From: Magnolia sinica
Lineage: Eukaryota > Streptophyta > Magnoliopsida > Magnoliales > Magnoliaceae
DNA length: 64,000 nucleotides
NCBI RefSeq assembly: GCF_029962835.1
Contig: NC_080577.1
Span: 9,318,501-9,382,500, forward strand
Direction of reading: 5' to 3'
Shown: positions 1 to 12,700 of the stretch, piece after piece
Layout of the letters: every line of letters starts with the position of its first letter
Position numbering within the stretch: the stretch's first letter is position 1
Made by a program: the position numbers and the translations under genes
The notes under the pieces: model-generated
Database searches by the model: none
The model's input: the letters and a program-made list of their open reading frames with translations, nothing else
What the model was told of the DNA's origin: nothing

Positions 1-665
1 TCCTGTATACACTGACATGGCACTCATGAAATCCAGGCTGTTCTTAAGGAGGACTACACTGTTAATGAACCCTCGCCAGGCTGGATTGCCCATCCAGTGC
101 GGCAAACATGTAAATGGATTGCAAACTGCTGGTTATCCTTTTTCTTAATCATCCATTCTTCCATAAAAGTGTGGCCTGCCTGATGAGTGCACTGGTATTG
201 TGACCTCCATACGGCATCTTGCTCATCCATAGCAAGATTACCAAAGGGAGAGTTAGCTGCCTGCTTGGTATCTTCATGGGCCTCTGGTAGTTAGCAGGTC
301 CAATGGATGAGCAAGATGCCATATAGCCCTATCTAGTGATGGGGCACTAGCACACTAACATTTTGAAGCTGGTACAGAGGCCAGATCGAAGCCAGCTTCT
401 TTTCTATATGTATAGGTGAAAGGGCACATTCGCAGTGGGACCTGCCTGATGAACAGCACGGATCCTGCATAAGTTTGCCACATTTGGGGTGATTTGGTAT
501 GCCGACTGCAAATGTGTGATGGGGTTTAGCATTCCTCTCTGCAGAAATTACCCTTTAATCGGATAGTGTCATCGAAGTTCAATGTTCAAATAGAATGGCC
601 CCTAACTAGGATATCCAAGTTCAGTTTAGCATCAAACCTAACGAGCAAGCTTGGAAAAATGTTAC
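1..665 (-). other. 3'-most visible intron of the SCAR gene, no exon recognised
   Basis: After the splice donor that follows the WH2-like exon (gtaac at 661-665, minus strand), I searched the minus strand down to position 1 for the conserved end of SCAR proteins: an FNL motif followed by a short acidic, tryptophan-containing tail. I did not find it. One acceptor-like site near 540-546 opens a short frame without family resemblance. The terminal exon is therefore probably outside the window. Confidence 0.5.
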
Positions 666-767
666 CTTGTTTCTTATTTGATGCGGGCAGCCTTCCATTT
701 CATCCAGCTCCTTGGCATTTGCAGCCTCATTCAGTTCTCTGCTTCTGTTCAGCTTCTTCTGATCATG
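666..767 (-). other. SCAR: WH2-like exon of the SCAR gene
   Basis: This is a 34-codon exon between an acceptor (ccag before 767) and a donor (AAG|gtaac at 666/665). It begins HDQKKLNR and ends with HQIRNK, which parallels the start of the SCAR C-terminal actin-binding segment (HDKS-LRKV ... LEQIRTK). The usual phenylalanine-asparagine-leucine step would begin the next, unseen exon. The middle of the motif ([15 protein letters not shown]) is diverged, so actin affinity cannot be assumed. Confidence 0.75.
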
Positions 768-3700
768 CTGGATAAACAGATCAAATACCATAACAGAGCA
801 CATCAGTAACGATTTTTTATTTTTTATTTTTTTGAAGACACAGGGTGTCCCCACCTCTTTTTTGAAGTGAGACTAATCCCTGCGGATACACGCAATCACC
901 CACAACCACGTGTATTGGGTAAAGCCAAGGAGGGGAATCAAACCCTCACCTATAGGGAGCAAACCTATGGTGAAGACCAGTTACGATTTCAGAAGTACCA
1001 ATTCTTTAGCCCAAAATAAGAAAGGTAAACAAAATTACTAAAAATGTTAGTTGATTACCATGCTCCTGTCAGCCGACGAAGTTGATTCTTCGCTACAGTG
1101 TGGTGCAGATGGCTTAGATTGTTGAGAAACAGATTCTCGAACTAATATATCATTTGGGTGCTTGCTAGCTTCACACATGGTATGTTCGCAATCTGCTAAC
1201 AAAGCAAAGGTGGGTTTTGTTATGCTCCACTCCAGCAGAGGGAGTACAGGTGGCTGCTCACAAGGATACTGCAATGCTGGCAGTTCCTTCACCTCGGTTC
1301 CAGTTTTTCCTTCATGCTGACTCGTTAAAGAATTTACAGCAGCAAAATCCAGAAGATCAAGCGGAGTAGCGGATTCAATAGATTTGATGCCGTTTTCAGC
1401 ATTCAGACTTCCAAACTCACAGGCCAGATTGATGCTGTGATGGGTTATCGTCTCAAGGTCGCAGGGGCTAGAGATCGATGCGGCTGATGAGGATCTACGT
1501 AAGGCATCATATATCTCATGGTCATGACTTCCAGCTGTTTCGTGGGATTCCCACTGCTCGGAGTTTGATTCTGAACCAGGGCTGAGAAGATCCTCTGACA
1601 GATAGGGAGATGACCTATAAAACGTGCCCTCATCAGATTCAGAACCCATATCCTGCAGAGGAGAAGCAGCCTCGGGAAGCAACTGAAACAAAGGAAGCAA
1701 TGCATCTCCAATGCTTCCTTGAAGTTGATGCTTATCAGAAAATTCTAGTTTTAATTTTGGGGTCTGCAAGCCATTTATAGGATGAAAAGAGATCTTCATA
1801 TGTTCCAGTGGCGGTGAAGGGCAGTCAATGTAAGAGGACTTGGAAGAAAATGGATATTCTGGCGATTCAAGTTCCAGCTTTTCTTTGGGGTCTGGACTAT
1901 GAGAAGTCTTAGACACTACATTTTGCCCTTTCTGCTCGTCACAACGAGGACTCTCCTGCAACTTCATGGTATTGGAATTCACGATGCTGCAAGGATCACA
2001 TGAATTGTTGCGGACAAGGGATGCTTTCCTCCAGAAGCCATTTGCAAGAAACCTACGGCCGATGCCAGAAACACTAGTCAAGATCTCAGTGTTGTTTTGG
2101 ACAGATTCTTTGGATCGGACATCATTACTAGAAATGGCATGCAATTCATCTTCAGGAGTTACCACACTGGTTTCTGTCAAACCACATCCATTCAAAGGAT
2201 GTGAATCTTTTAAATTCTCAGGCCTGATTTCTGACACAGCCCTCACAAGTTCCTGAGAGTTCCGCTTCACGGGCAAATAATCATCTTGCTTATCATGGCA
2301 TGATTTGGAGTACTTGGTGTGAGAAATTGGTTGAATCAAGTTGCCTGTTCCTCCAACTGATTGATTGGAATACAACTTGGTCAGATCATTGGGGCTGGCT
2401 ACATCAGGCAACCCATCTCTTTTTTGCACAGAGCTTGAGTTGTCTGTTATGCATTTGATGGGTTCAACCAATGTAACTGATTTCCCATCTGATCCATCAT
2501 GCTGCAACTTTGGCAAAACAGTCGGATCCGAAAGGCCATTTGTAACGATTTTACCACCACGTTTATAATCCTGATCTGCAACACCTGACACGTTCAAAAC
2601 TGGCGGTTTTGATGGCTCAAGCCCTAATAAGCCACCATTTGTCCAGAATTTAATGGGAGCTAGACCAGAAATTTCAGGAGATTCTCGAGTCTCGAACAAG
2701 TTGGCTGTAATCTTGTTTACTTGTTGGTCAGAAATGCTGGAGCCTGAAGATGGAGTACCACTAACAGATTCAAAACCACTCCCTCTAGTCACATCAATGA
2801 CACGAGGACTTTCATTGAAACCAGTAGTCTCAAACAAGTTGGCTGTTAGCTCGTTTACTTGTCTGTCGGAAATGCTGGAGCCTGAAGATGGACTGCTACT
2901 AACAGATTCAAAACCACTCCCTCTAGTCACATCAATGACACGGGGACTTTCATTTAAACCAGTATCCAAAGAACAAATTGGATTAGAAGCCATGGTGGCA
3001 ACCTGAGGTGGCTGTGCATGGTCTAAACTCTCTGAAGAGACCGACCTGGACACTTTTGGAAATATTACTTTGTTTGAGCTATAAGATGCAACAGGAGACT
3101 CCATATCAGAGGAATCCAAACTTTGAGCAACCGTCTTTTGCACCTCATCTATTCCACATTCCATTCCTTTATGCTTAAAGTTGGGCTGTAACTCCACTTC
3201 CCATTTGGTTTGACACTCCGAGTCCGTCCCGACATCAGACTCCATTGTGTTTAGTGCATCCATATAATTGTCTGTCTCACTACTGACCTCATCAAAGTTT
3301 TTACTAAAAAACGACACTGGTATTTCTTCCATATGGAACAGGGTATCTTCCCGATCTGCATCTGCAAGGTTAGCAGCGTCCTGCTCCAACTTAGACTGGT
3401 TGAAGATCAGTGGCAGAGGCTCTAGATCTTGGCGCCGGTCCTCGGGAATAGTTCTGCATGGCTGACTTGCAGGCTCCACTGTCTCTGTTTCATTTAACTG
3501 ATTTTTACTCAAAACTGATGCTGGTATATTTTCGACATGGAACAAAATATCCTGATCAGAGTTTATGAGGCTAGCAGCATCCTGCTCAAACTTAGACAGG
3601 TCGAAGACCACTGGTGGAGGGTCTAGATCTTGCCCCCTGTTATCAGCAATGGGTCTGCATAGCTCACTTGTTGGCTTCATGATCTCCGTCTCATCAAACT

Positions 3701-6700
3701 GGCTGTTACTTGAAAAAGATGCTGGTATACTTTCAACTTCGAACAGGATATCTTCCTGATTAGCATTTGCAGGACTAGTACTGTCCTGCTCTGACTTAGA
3801 CTGCTCGAAGATCACTGGCAGAGGCTCTAGATCTTGGCACTGGTCCTCAGGAATAGTTCTGCAGAGCTGACTTGTAGGATTTACCATCTCTGTCTCATCA
3901 ATCTGTCTTTCACTCGAAAACGGCGCTGGTATATTTCTGACATGGACCAAGATATCTTGATCAGAATTTGTGAACAAGATATCTTCCTGATTAGCTTTTG
4001 CAATAGTAGCGTCCTGCTCTGACTTAGACTGCTCAAATAACACTGGCAGAGGCTCTAGATGTTGGCACTGGTCCTCGGGAATAGTTCTGCACAGCTGACT
4101 TGTAGGATTTACCATCTCTGTCTCATCAATCTGTCTTTCACTTGAAAATGGCGCTGGTATATTTTCAACATGGACCAAGATATCCTGATCAGAATTTGTG
4201 AATAAGATATCTTCCTGATTAGCTTTTGCAATGGTAGCGTCCTGCTCTGACTTAGACTGCTCAAATAACACTGGCAGAGGCTCTAGATGTTGGCACTGGT
4301 CCTCAGGAATAGTTCTGCACAGCTGACTTGTAGGATTTACCATCTCTGTCTCATCAATCTGTCTTTCACTTGAAAACGGCGCTGGTATATTTTCAACATG
4401 GACCAAGATATCCTGATCAGAATTTGTGAACAAGATATCTTCCCGATTAGCATTTGCAATAGTAGCGTCCTGCTCTGACTTAGACTGCTCGAATAACACT
4501 GGCAGAGGCTCTAGATCTTGGCATTGGTCCTCAGGAATAGTTCTGCACAGCTGACTTGTAGGATTTACCATCTCTGTCTCATCAATCTGTTTTTTACTCG
4601 AAAATGATGCTGGTATATTTTCGACATCAACCAAGATATCCTGATCAGAATTTGTGAGGCTAGCAGCATCCTGCTCCAACTTAGACTGGTCGAGGATCAC
4701 CGGCAGAGGGTCTACATCCTGAGGCTGGTCCTCAGGAATAGTAATGCACAGCTGACTTGTAGGCTTCACTATCTCTGTCTCATCAAACTGGTTTTCACTC
4801 GAAAATGATGCTGGTATATTTTTGACATGGAACAAGATATCCTGATCGGCATTTGTGAGGCTAGCAGCATCCTGTTCCAACCTAGATTGGTTGAAGATCA
4901 CTGGCAGAGGGTCTAGATCTTGCAGCTGCTCCTCAGGAATAATTATGCATAGCTGACTTGTAGGCATCACTATCTCTGTCTCACCAAACTGGTTTTTACT
5001 CGAAAATGATGCTGGTATATCTTTGATATGGAACAAGGTATCTTCCTGATCTGCACGGGCATGGCTAGCGGCATCCTGCTCCAACTTAGACTGGTCGAAG
5101 ATCACTGGCAGTGGGTCTAGATCTCGCAGCTGGTCCTCAGGAATAGTACCAGATAGCTGATTTGTAGGCATCACTATCTCTGCCTCCCCAAACTGGTTTT
5201 TATTTGAAAATGATGATGGTATATCTTTGATATGGAACAAGGTATCTTCCTGATCTGCACTTGCATGGCTAGCGGCATCCTGCTCCAACTTAGACTGGTT
5301 GAAGATCACTGGCAGTGGGTCTAGATCTCGCAGCTGGTCCTCAGGAATAGTTCCGCATGGCTGATTTGTAGGCATCACTATCTCTGCCTCACCAAACTGG
5401 TTTTTACTTGAAAATGATCCTGGTATATCTTTGATATGGAACAAAGTATCTTCCTGATCTGCACTTGCATGGCTAGTGGCATCCTGCTCCAACTTAGACT
5501 GGTCGAAGATCACTGGCAGTGGATCTAGATCTCGCAGCTGGTCCCCAGGAATAGTTCCACATGGCTGATTCGTAGGCTTCACTATCTCTTTCTCATCAAA
5601 CTGGTTTTTACTTGAAAATGATGCTGGTATGTTTTCGAAATCAAACAAGATATCTTCCTGATCTGCATTTGCAAGACTAACAGCATCTTGCTCTAACTTA
5701 GACTGGTCGAAGATCACTGGCTGAGGCTCTAGATCCTGGCTCCGGTCCTCACGAATATTTACACATAGCTGACTTGTAGACTTCACTATTTCTTTCTTTT
5801 CATCCCAAGAAACAGAAGATGGCCTGTGCGAATTTTGCCCTTGCATGGATCCATGTGGAGAACTGCTGTCTGCACCTCCATTTTGCTCATCAAGAAGAAC
5901 AGAAGTAGTAGTTTCATTCTCCTGCATCCTTGTGTTAGAAGAAGGGGAAAATGCATTGCGTTGTAGTTCTTCAGTTCCCGCATAAGAATTTACATCCAAA
6001 ACACGTCCTAAGTAACTTGACCTGGGTTTTGAATCAAGAGATGCTGATCGGTTTGAAAATTTAGATATTGCCTGTGTATCAGATGTGGAGACCTGTTCAG
6101 CACCAATGCCTTGGCCATCAATGTCCAGATAGCCCAACTGCATCCTGTTTAATAAGTAATCATCAACTTATTAACATCATGGACCATAATATGGAAACTG
6201 ATGAAAATTATTCAGAGACAAATTGCAAATAATAAAAAATAGAAAGAATTTTGTTTTTTATGTCAAATTTAAATAAATAAAAAATGAAAGAAGAGAAACC
6301 ATCAACTATGAAACAGTCAGACATGCACAAGCTTAATGCCCATCTTTCATAACCTTTTTTCCAAATAGCAAGGTGATATACCAGAAGGCTATACCTGCTA
6401 CAGTACCCAGATAAGGAAACAGCACGTCGAACAGATCCATTCTTCTGCCGTGGTCCTTTTTTCTGTACATTTGGTGATCATATAAGTTAAGACCTTCAAA
6501 AGCTTAGTTGAGGACAAAAAGCATCAGTCTTCTGTGACTAAAGAAAAATTGAGATGAGTAGCTCTTGCATGAGACTTCTGAGGAAAACTTCATGAATTAA
6601 AGAGACTTATCAAAGCCATTAGGGAAAACTGTAAACACCTTCCCTCTGGTTTGGGTTAATGCAGGTACCTCCCGTCTGTTTTATAGATACATTGCAGATC

Positions 6701-9700
6701 CCCCACAAAGTGTATTACCATCGTTCTTTTGAGTAATTGAGTGTTTTACCCTATCTCATGTATTAAAAAAAATAAATCTAGATGCTCAGGCTCAACATAG
6801 TGTGCATAAGTCATCCAACCCATTCATCGTGTGGTCACATCAACATGAAAATCGGAAACGCCAAAAATCTGGCTGATTCAACCATCAGGTGGCCCATCGT
6901 AAATTTGGAAGTTTTTGGGCAGCTCACCTGATAATTGGATTAGTCTAATCTTTTGGGAATCCAATATTTATGAGCAGGGAGCCAACTAGATGGGTTGGAT
7001 ACCATTTATACATAAAGGTGACCCCACATGCAGGCAAAACAAACTCTTAAGCAGAACATCTAGATCCATAGCTCAACTGGCAGACTGAGTGGAGATACCT
7101 CGTTTCAACACTTGAGGTCTTGGTATCGATCCCTAGCAGGGGTGGCTAACATGGAGTGTGTGTACTGACAAGGGTGTGTACTAACAAGCTAACCAAAAAA
7201 AAAAAACTCTTAAGCGGAGGGTACTTTGTTATTTGGTTCAGGTTCCTCTAATATCTATAGTAGAGAGAGGTACTTGCAATAATCCAAACCAGAAGGGAGG
7301 TGATGTAGGACAATTAGCCACTTGCTCTAAAAGCTCGAATTGTTAGAGCATGACGAATCAATCCCTTTATCTCATAGCTCAGGCCCCACATCTCATGGGT
7401 TAGGACCTTGGCCGAACCCCCCTCGTGGGCCCAAAACATGAGTAGGGCTCACCTCACAGGAGCCACCCACCTCACACGGGCCGCCCACCCCGAGTGTGCC
7501 TCTACATTCCACAAGCAACTTCACTCGAGCCCGGTGTGAAAATGCCCCTGTATTAATCACCCCTGGTGAGGAGTCTCAAATACGAGACCTCCTACTCTGA
7601 TACCAATTTGATGCAGGACAATTAGCCAATTGCTCTAAAAGCTCGAACTGTTAGAGCATGACGAATCAATCCCTTTATCTCATAGCCCAGGCCCCACATT
7701 TCATGGATTAGGACCTCAGCCAAACCCCCCTCGTGGGCCCCAAATCACATGGGTACCGCCTCACATGAGCCACATGCCTCACGCGGGTGGGGCTCGCCTC
7801 ACACGAGCCACCTGCCTCACACGGGCTGCCCACACCGAGTGTGCCCCTACATCCCACAGGCAACCCCATTCGAACCCGGTTTGAAAATGCCCCGGCATTA
7901 GGAGGTGGATACAATTTCCACAAACCAGAGGGGAGATCCCAAATTATTACCACAGGGTTACAGATACCATTTGAAAGTGGGCCAACTAGACTCAATAAAC
8001 TGCTTGTGAGATGAATATAGATTATTGTCTGCTAATTGAAAGTAGAAAATAGACATCACTACCTTGAGCATGAAGACATTGAAGAACAATTACAACACCC
8101 ATAAACATGCTTGAGTGTAGCTCATTATGGCATTACATCTTTCTGAGTTAAAGTGATTACATACCTTGCTTTTATGAGCCTTCTTTTCTTGTTGAACTTT
8201 CTCTATTTTCATCAGCGCAGAGTTAGTCCATGCTGTCTTAAAAAAGGACGGGTCTGAATATCGCTTTAAACAAGTGCCGGCACCAGAATGATCAAACCTG
8301 AAAAGTAAGACCAGAGGATTTTCAACATCTCATATCAATTAGGATGGAAATCGGGGGGGGGGGTTGAGAGGACAGCAGTAATCATACTTGTCAAGCAAGA
8401 ATAAACGTGGTGGATCACGGCATTCTTCATAGGAATCCATAATGAATCGTGGCAAGTCACTTTGGGTGAGGTGATTTTGTTCAGTTTGGATATCAGGATG
8501 CCAGCCAAAACCTGCAAAGCAACTGTTTTCTGTCAAGGAATTGAAATTTGTGTGATGGATGGAATTTTACAATTTCAAGCACCAGCCATAAAACTCTTGA
8601 ACAGAAATCACCTCCAATATACTTGTATTTGCCCAACATATTGTGTCGAAACAACATGATACCGAAACTGCTACCCGAGAGTCACAGGATGCTGGTAGTA
8701 TATGTTTCAATTGGATTCTATTGTATTATGTTTGTCTTTTATTAACAAAACAAAACAAAATAGGGGGGAAATTTTTTTGAACATTTTGAGAAGGCTCACC
8801 ATGAAAACTCCTTAAACTTTGATCGCTTCACTATATCTTTTTCTTTTCTGGGCCTATTAGTTTCAGTAACTATTTTTTCTCTTCTTCTGGTAGACTAGTT
8901 TCACCAAATCTAGCTTGCTGGAAAGACTAAAAAAGAATAACTTGTTTTACATAAAACTAAAAATTAAAGAACTAGTATGTTTTGAGTAGTAAAGAGAGTA
9001 GTAAATAAACATAAGTATCATGTTTCAAAATTAGAATTGAACAAGAAGAATGGATCAAACTTTCTAAGATAAAAGAATAATGAAATTGAATATAAAGAGC
9101 ACGACTACAATGAGCCTGGAAGCATACAGTTGGTGTGCAATTTGAAGACATTTTGGGTGTATGATAAGCATTTCAAAATTTGAGTTTCTAAAAGTCCATT
9201 AGAAATAAGAGTTAAGATTCCCATTGACGATAGTTGGATGGTGAATGGTGGAAGATAAGTGCACACCGACTCTCTGTGCACACTAAGCACACAATCTTTT
9301 CCTAAACATACATAGCATGTTGCAAATTTAGATCGATACCATTAGATTCAAAGTCCACATATTTTACAGCGAAAAAAAAAAAGGAAGAAGAAGAAGAAGA
9401 GGGAAATCTCTGGCTTTCCCCTTCCCAAAAAAAAAACAATGGTAACAAAATATGCTTGAGGTAAGAAGATAAAGGCAACTACTGAGTTCCTGCACTGAAT
9501 ATCCAACAAGGGATTTCATCACCAGTATCAGGTAAACAACAGATTCCCAACAAATGCAGCATACCTGCTATGTAAGCAAAGTGTATGTGACTTGTTTGAG
9601 CCATAACAGCCTTCTCGAGAGAAGGAAGTGCTGCTTCTATGCGTTGTACACGGGTTATCATTTTATGGCTCCTGGCAACTGTAGCTGTCACTTGCTCTTC

Positions 9701-12700
9701 TATGTCATGGAAAACTTCTGCTGCAAATCTACGACATCACAAATGTTCCATAATGATATCATGCACCACGTAAAAAAAATAGTTAGATAATGACAAAATA
9801 TTCATCAACAACATCATCATCACCATAGCCTTGTCCCAGCTTATTTGGGGCAGAGCTTATGAATCCTCATGGTATGTGGCAAAAGTTTGATGACCAGCTG
9901 CCCAACAGACATCAATCTTCTCCTCTACCTGAGCGGGGGATTGGCAGGCACAATTTCTAACAGGCCAAGTTTTCAAGGTATTGATAGAGTATGAACATGT
10001 TGAAATCATCAATAGGTTAAACAACAATGTCATGGCCGAACGTTCAAAACCCAAGCATGCAATTTTACAGAAAAGGAAAACAATATTGAAGCCTGCAATC
10101 TGAAAGGATGGAAACTCTAACCTTCATCTTGTTGAAGCCAATGAACATTTGTAGGGGTTTTTTTTTTCTCTTCTCTAAGCAAGTTACTTTTCTGATAATT
10201 AATGATCAGATTTATTTCAGCCTATACCCAGCCCTTGCTATTAATATCTGGTCAGGTTCAAGTTGAAATGAGCTGGGTCATGTTGGCCTCAGTCAGGCCT
10301 TTGTAATTTCTAATTCCCTAGTTAATATAAATTTTGTGAACAACCATACCACATGTTTTCTCTGTGCAAGCTCTTAGATTTCAATTCATTGCCATAATAG
10401 AATTAGGTTAAGGAATCTTTTGATTAGGTATATTGGGCCATAGTTCCGACCCAACCTATTTGAACCTCTACTCACAGCAACATAATACATGCAACACACA
10501 TGGGAGAGAGTAGATGCACTTCAAGTATGCATATTCACCATTCACTTCTGTAAGGAATATTTTAGCCCATCAAAACTTAGTTGCATTCACTTTTATGATT
10601 GCTGCCATTATAGCTAAGCAAAAAAGTCAATAATCAGTGTGATAGAAGTTAGGAAAAGTAAGAGAAGTCATTGCAAAGGATGCGATCTCAACTTCAATCA
10701 TTTTGTTTGATATGCTGTGGGGTAGATGGTATGTCTACCTAATATTTTCCAACAAGAGTGTCAGAGCCATATGATCATCATCAGCTTCTGAGCCTTATCC
10801 CAATTAATTGGAGCCGGCTACATGAATCCTAAGGGACAGGCCTTCAGTTAGACCATCAATCAGTCTTTTCTTACTACCTCCATACATGTCCTTTTGGGCC
10901 TTACCCTCGCCCTTTTACAGCCTTCAACTTGCACCAACTCACTGCTTTTAGCTGGCACAGTTCTTGGTCTCCGGTGCGCATAACCAAACCATCTAAGTCC
11001 ACTTTCCCTCACCTTATCACCTATTGGTGCTACTAAGTTCCCTTGATGCCTCCCTCGTCTTGCCTGCCATCCATATCAACATCCTCATTTCAGCTACACT
11101 CATTCTATGAGCATGTTGTTCCATAACTGCCTAACAGTCTATCCCATAAAGTATGGCTGGTCTTATAGCTATCCTATATAATTTCCATTTTAGTTTGAAC
11201 AATACACAATGATCACATAAAACTCCAAAGGCACGTCTCCATTTCTTCCACCTAGCTTAAATTCTATGTGCCGCATCCTTCTCAATCTCTCCACTATCAT
11301 GATTTTTATTTATTTATTTATTTTAAGTGAAGAGTTCTATTAAAAAGGCCTGGAGCCAAAATAATACAGGAAAAAGGGAAACAAAGAACAAAACACCCTT
11401 TAACCAGGGTCTCATTCCCTTACAAACTGAAAAACTGTAGACACAGCTGCTGCTATAGAACTACTCATATTCCGAAAACAGTGGTTTTTTCACTCCCTAA
11501 AGAGTCCAAAAAACAGCAAGCAAGGCTAATCTCTACCTAGCCTTGACGCTGTCAGTTGGCATACCTACATGCCAAGACGATATCAGTCCATCTATAGACC
11601 CTGACATAACCCAGGAAACATTACATCAGTCTACTATCATGAATTACTGACCCAAGGTATCGAAAGTGGTCAACTTGGAAAACTTCTTCGTCGACAATCT
11701 TAAATAATTCCTCATTTTCACTCCTACTGTAACTAAAATTACACTCAATATGCTATGTTTTAGTTCAACTAACTTTAAATACTTTAGATTCTAGAGCACC
11801 CCTCCATAAACCTAGCTTTGCGCTTATGCCCTCCCTCATCTTGTCAATCAAAGCTATGTCCTCTACCAACATACACTGCTCCATCATGTAGATATATCCT
11901 CTTGAAACTCATTTCTTTACCAACACCCACCAGATTAACACTCTAGTGATCCTATCAAATGCTCTTTCATAAAGACCATATGGAGATTCTTCCTCCTCTC
12001 CATGTATTTCTCCATCAATTGTTTAAGTAAGAAGCTTTAGTGGTAAACCTCCCAGGCATGAGACCAAACCGGTTTTCTAATAAGTTCGTCTCAGAATGTA
12101 TAAGAAAAGCTATATGATATGCAGCTAAATTAAATAGATAATTCATCATGTATCCCTATCCACATTCATGTTGTATCCTTTTGTATCTAGGTATCATAGA
12201 ATTGGAAAAGTCTGAGAAATTACTCTTGCATGCTCTAATCTTCAAGCCCTCAAAAACCTCAATGGCTAAGTCATGAATCCAAGGAAGTAGAGTAAATGAT
12301 GCATGGTTTTGATAGAAAATACAGTCTAGTCAAATTGACAATGGTGAAGATCATCAAGAAAAACATTAACAGAGGAAGTACAATAAGGACCCATTTGGGG
12401 CTAGCAGACTCAAAACAACGACCAAAGAGAATACGTTTCTGCCCCAAATCACAGGCAGTGGTGTTTCTGACAAGATACATCACTGCCCTCGGCTAGTCTG
12501 GAAATGTTTCAAAATCCAATTTGACCCGAATCCTAATTTGGGTGGACATCCAAACATGCACTGAAGATGCAAACCAATATAACATCTAAAATTGCCTGAT
12601 AATTTAGACAAGGCAATAGCTACCAGACAGAGACAATGAGACACTAACAATAACACAAATGGAAGGAATGTAAGATGACACCAGAAACGGGCAGGATCCT

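Noticed and set aside
1..560. Possible terminal SCAR exon after the acceptor-like site at ~540
   Set aside because: The reading frame there lacks the FNL step and the acidic tail expected for SCAR ends.
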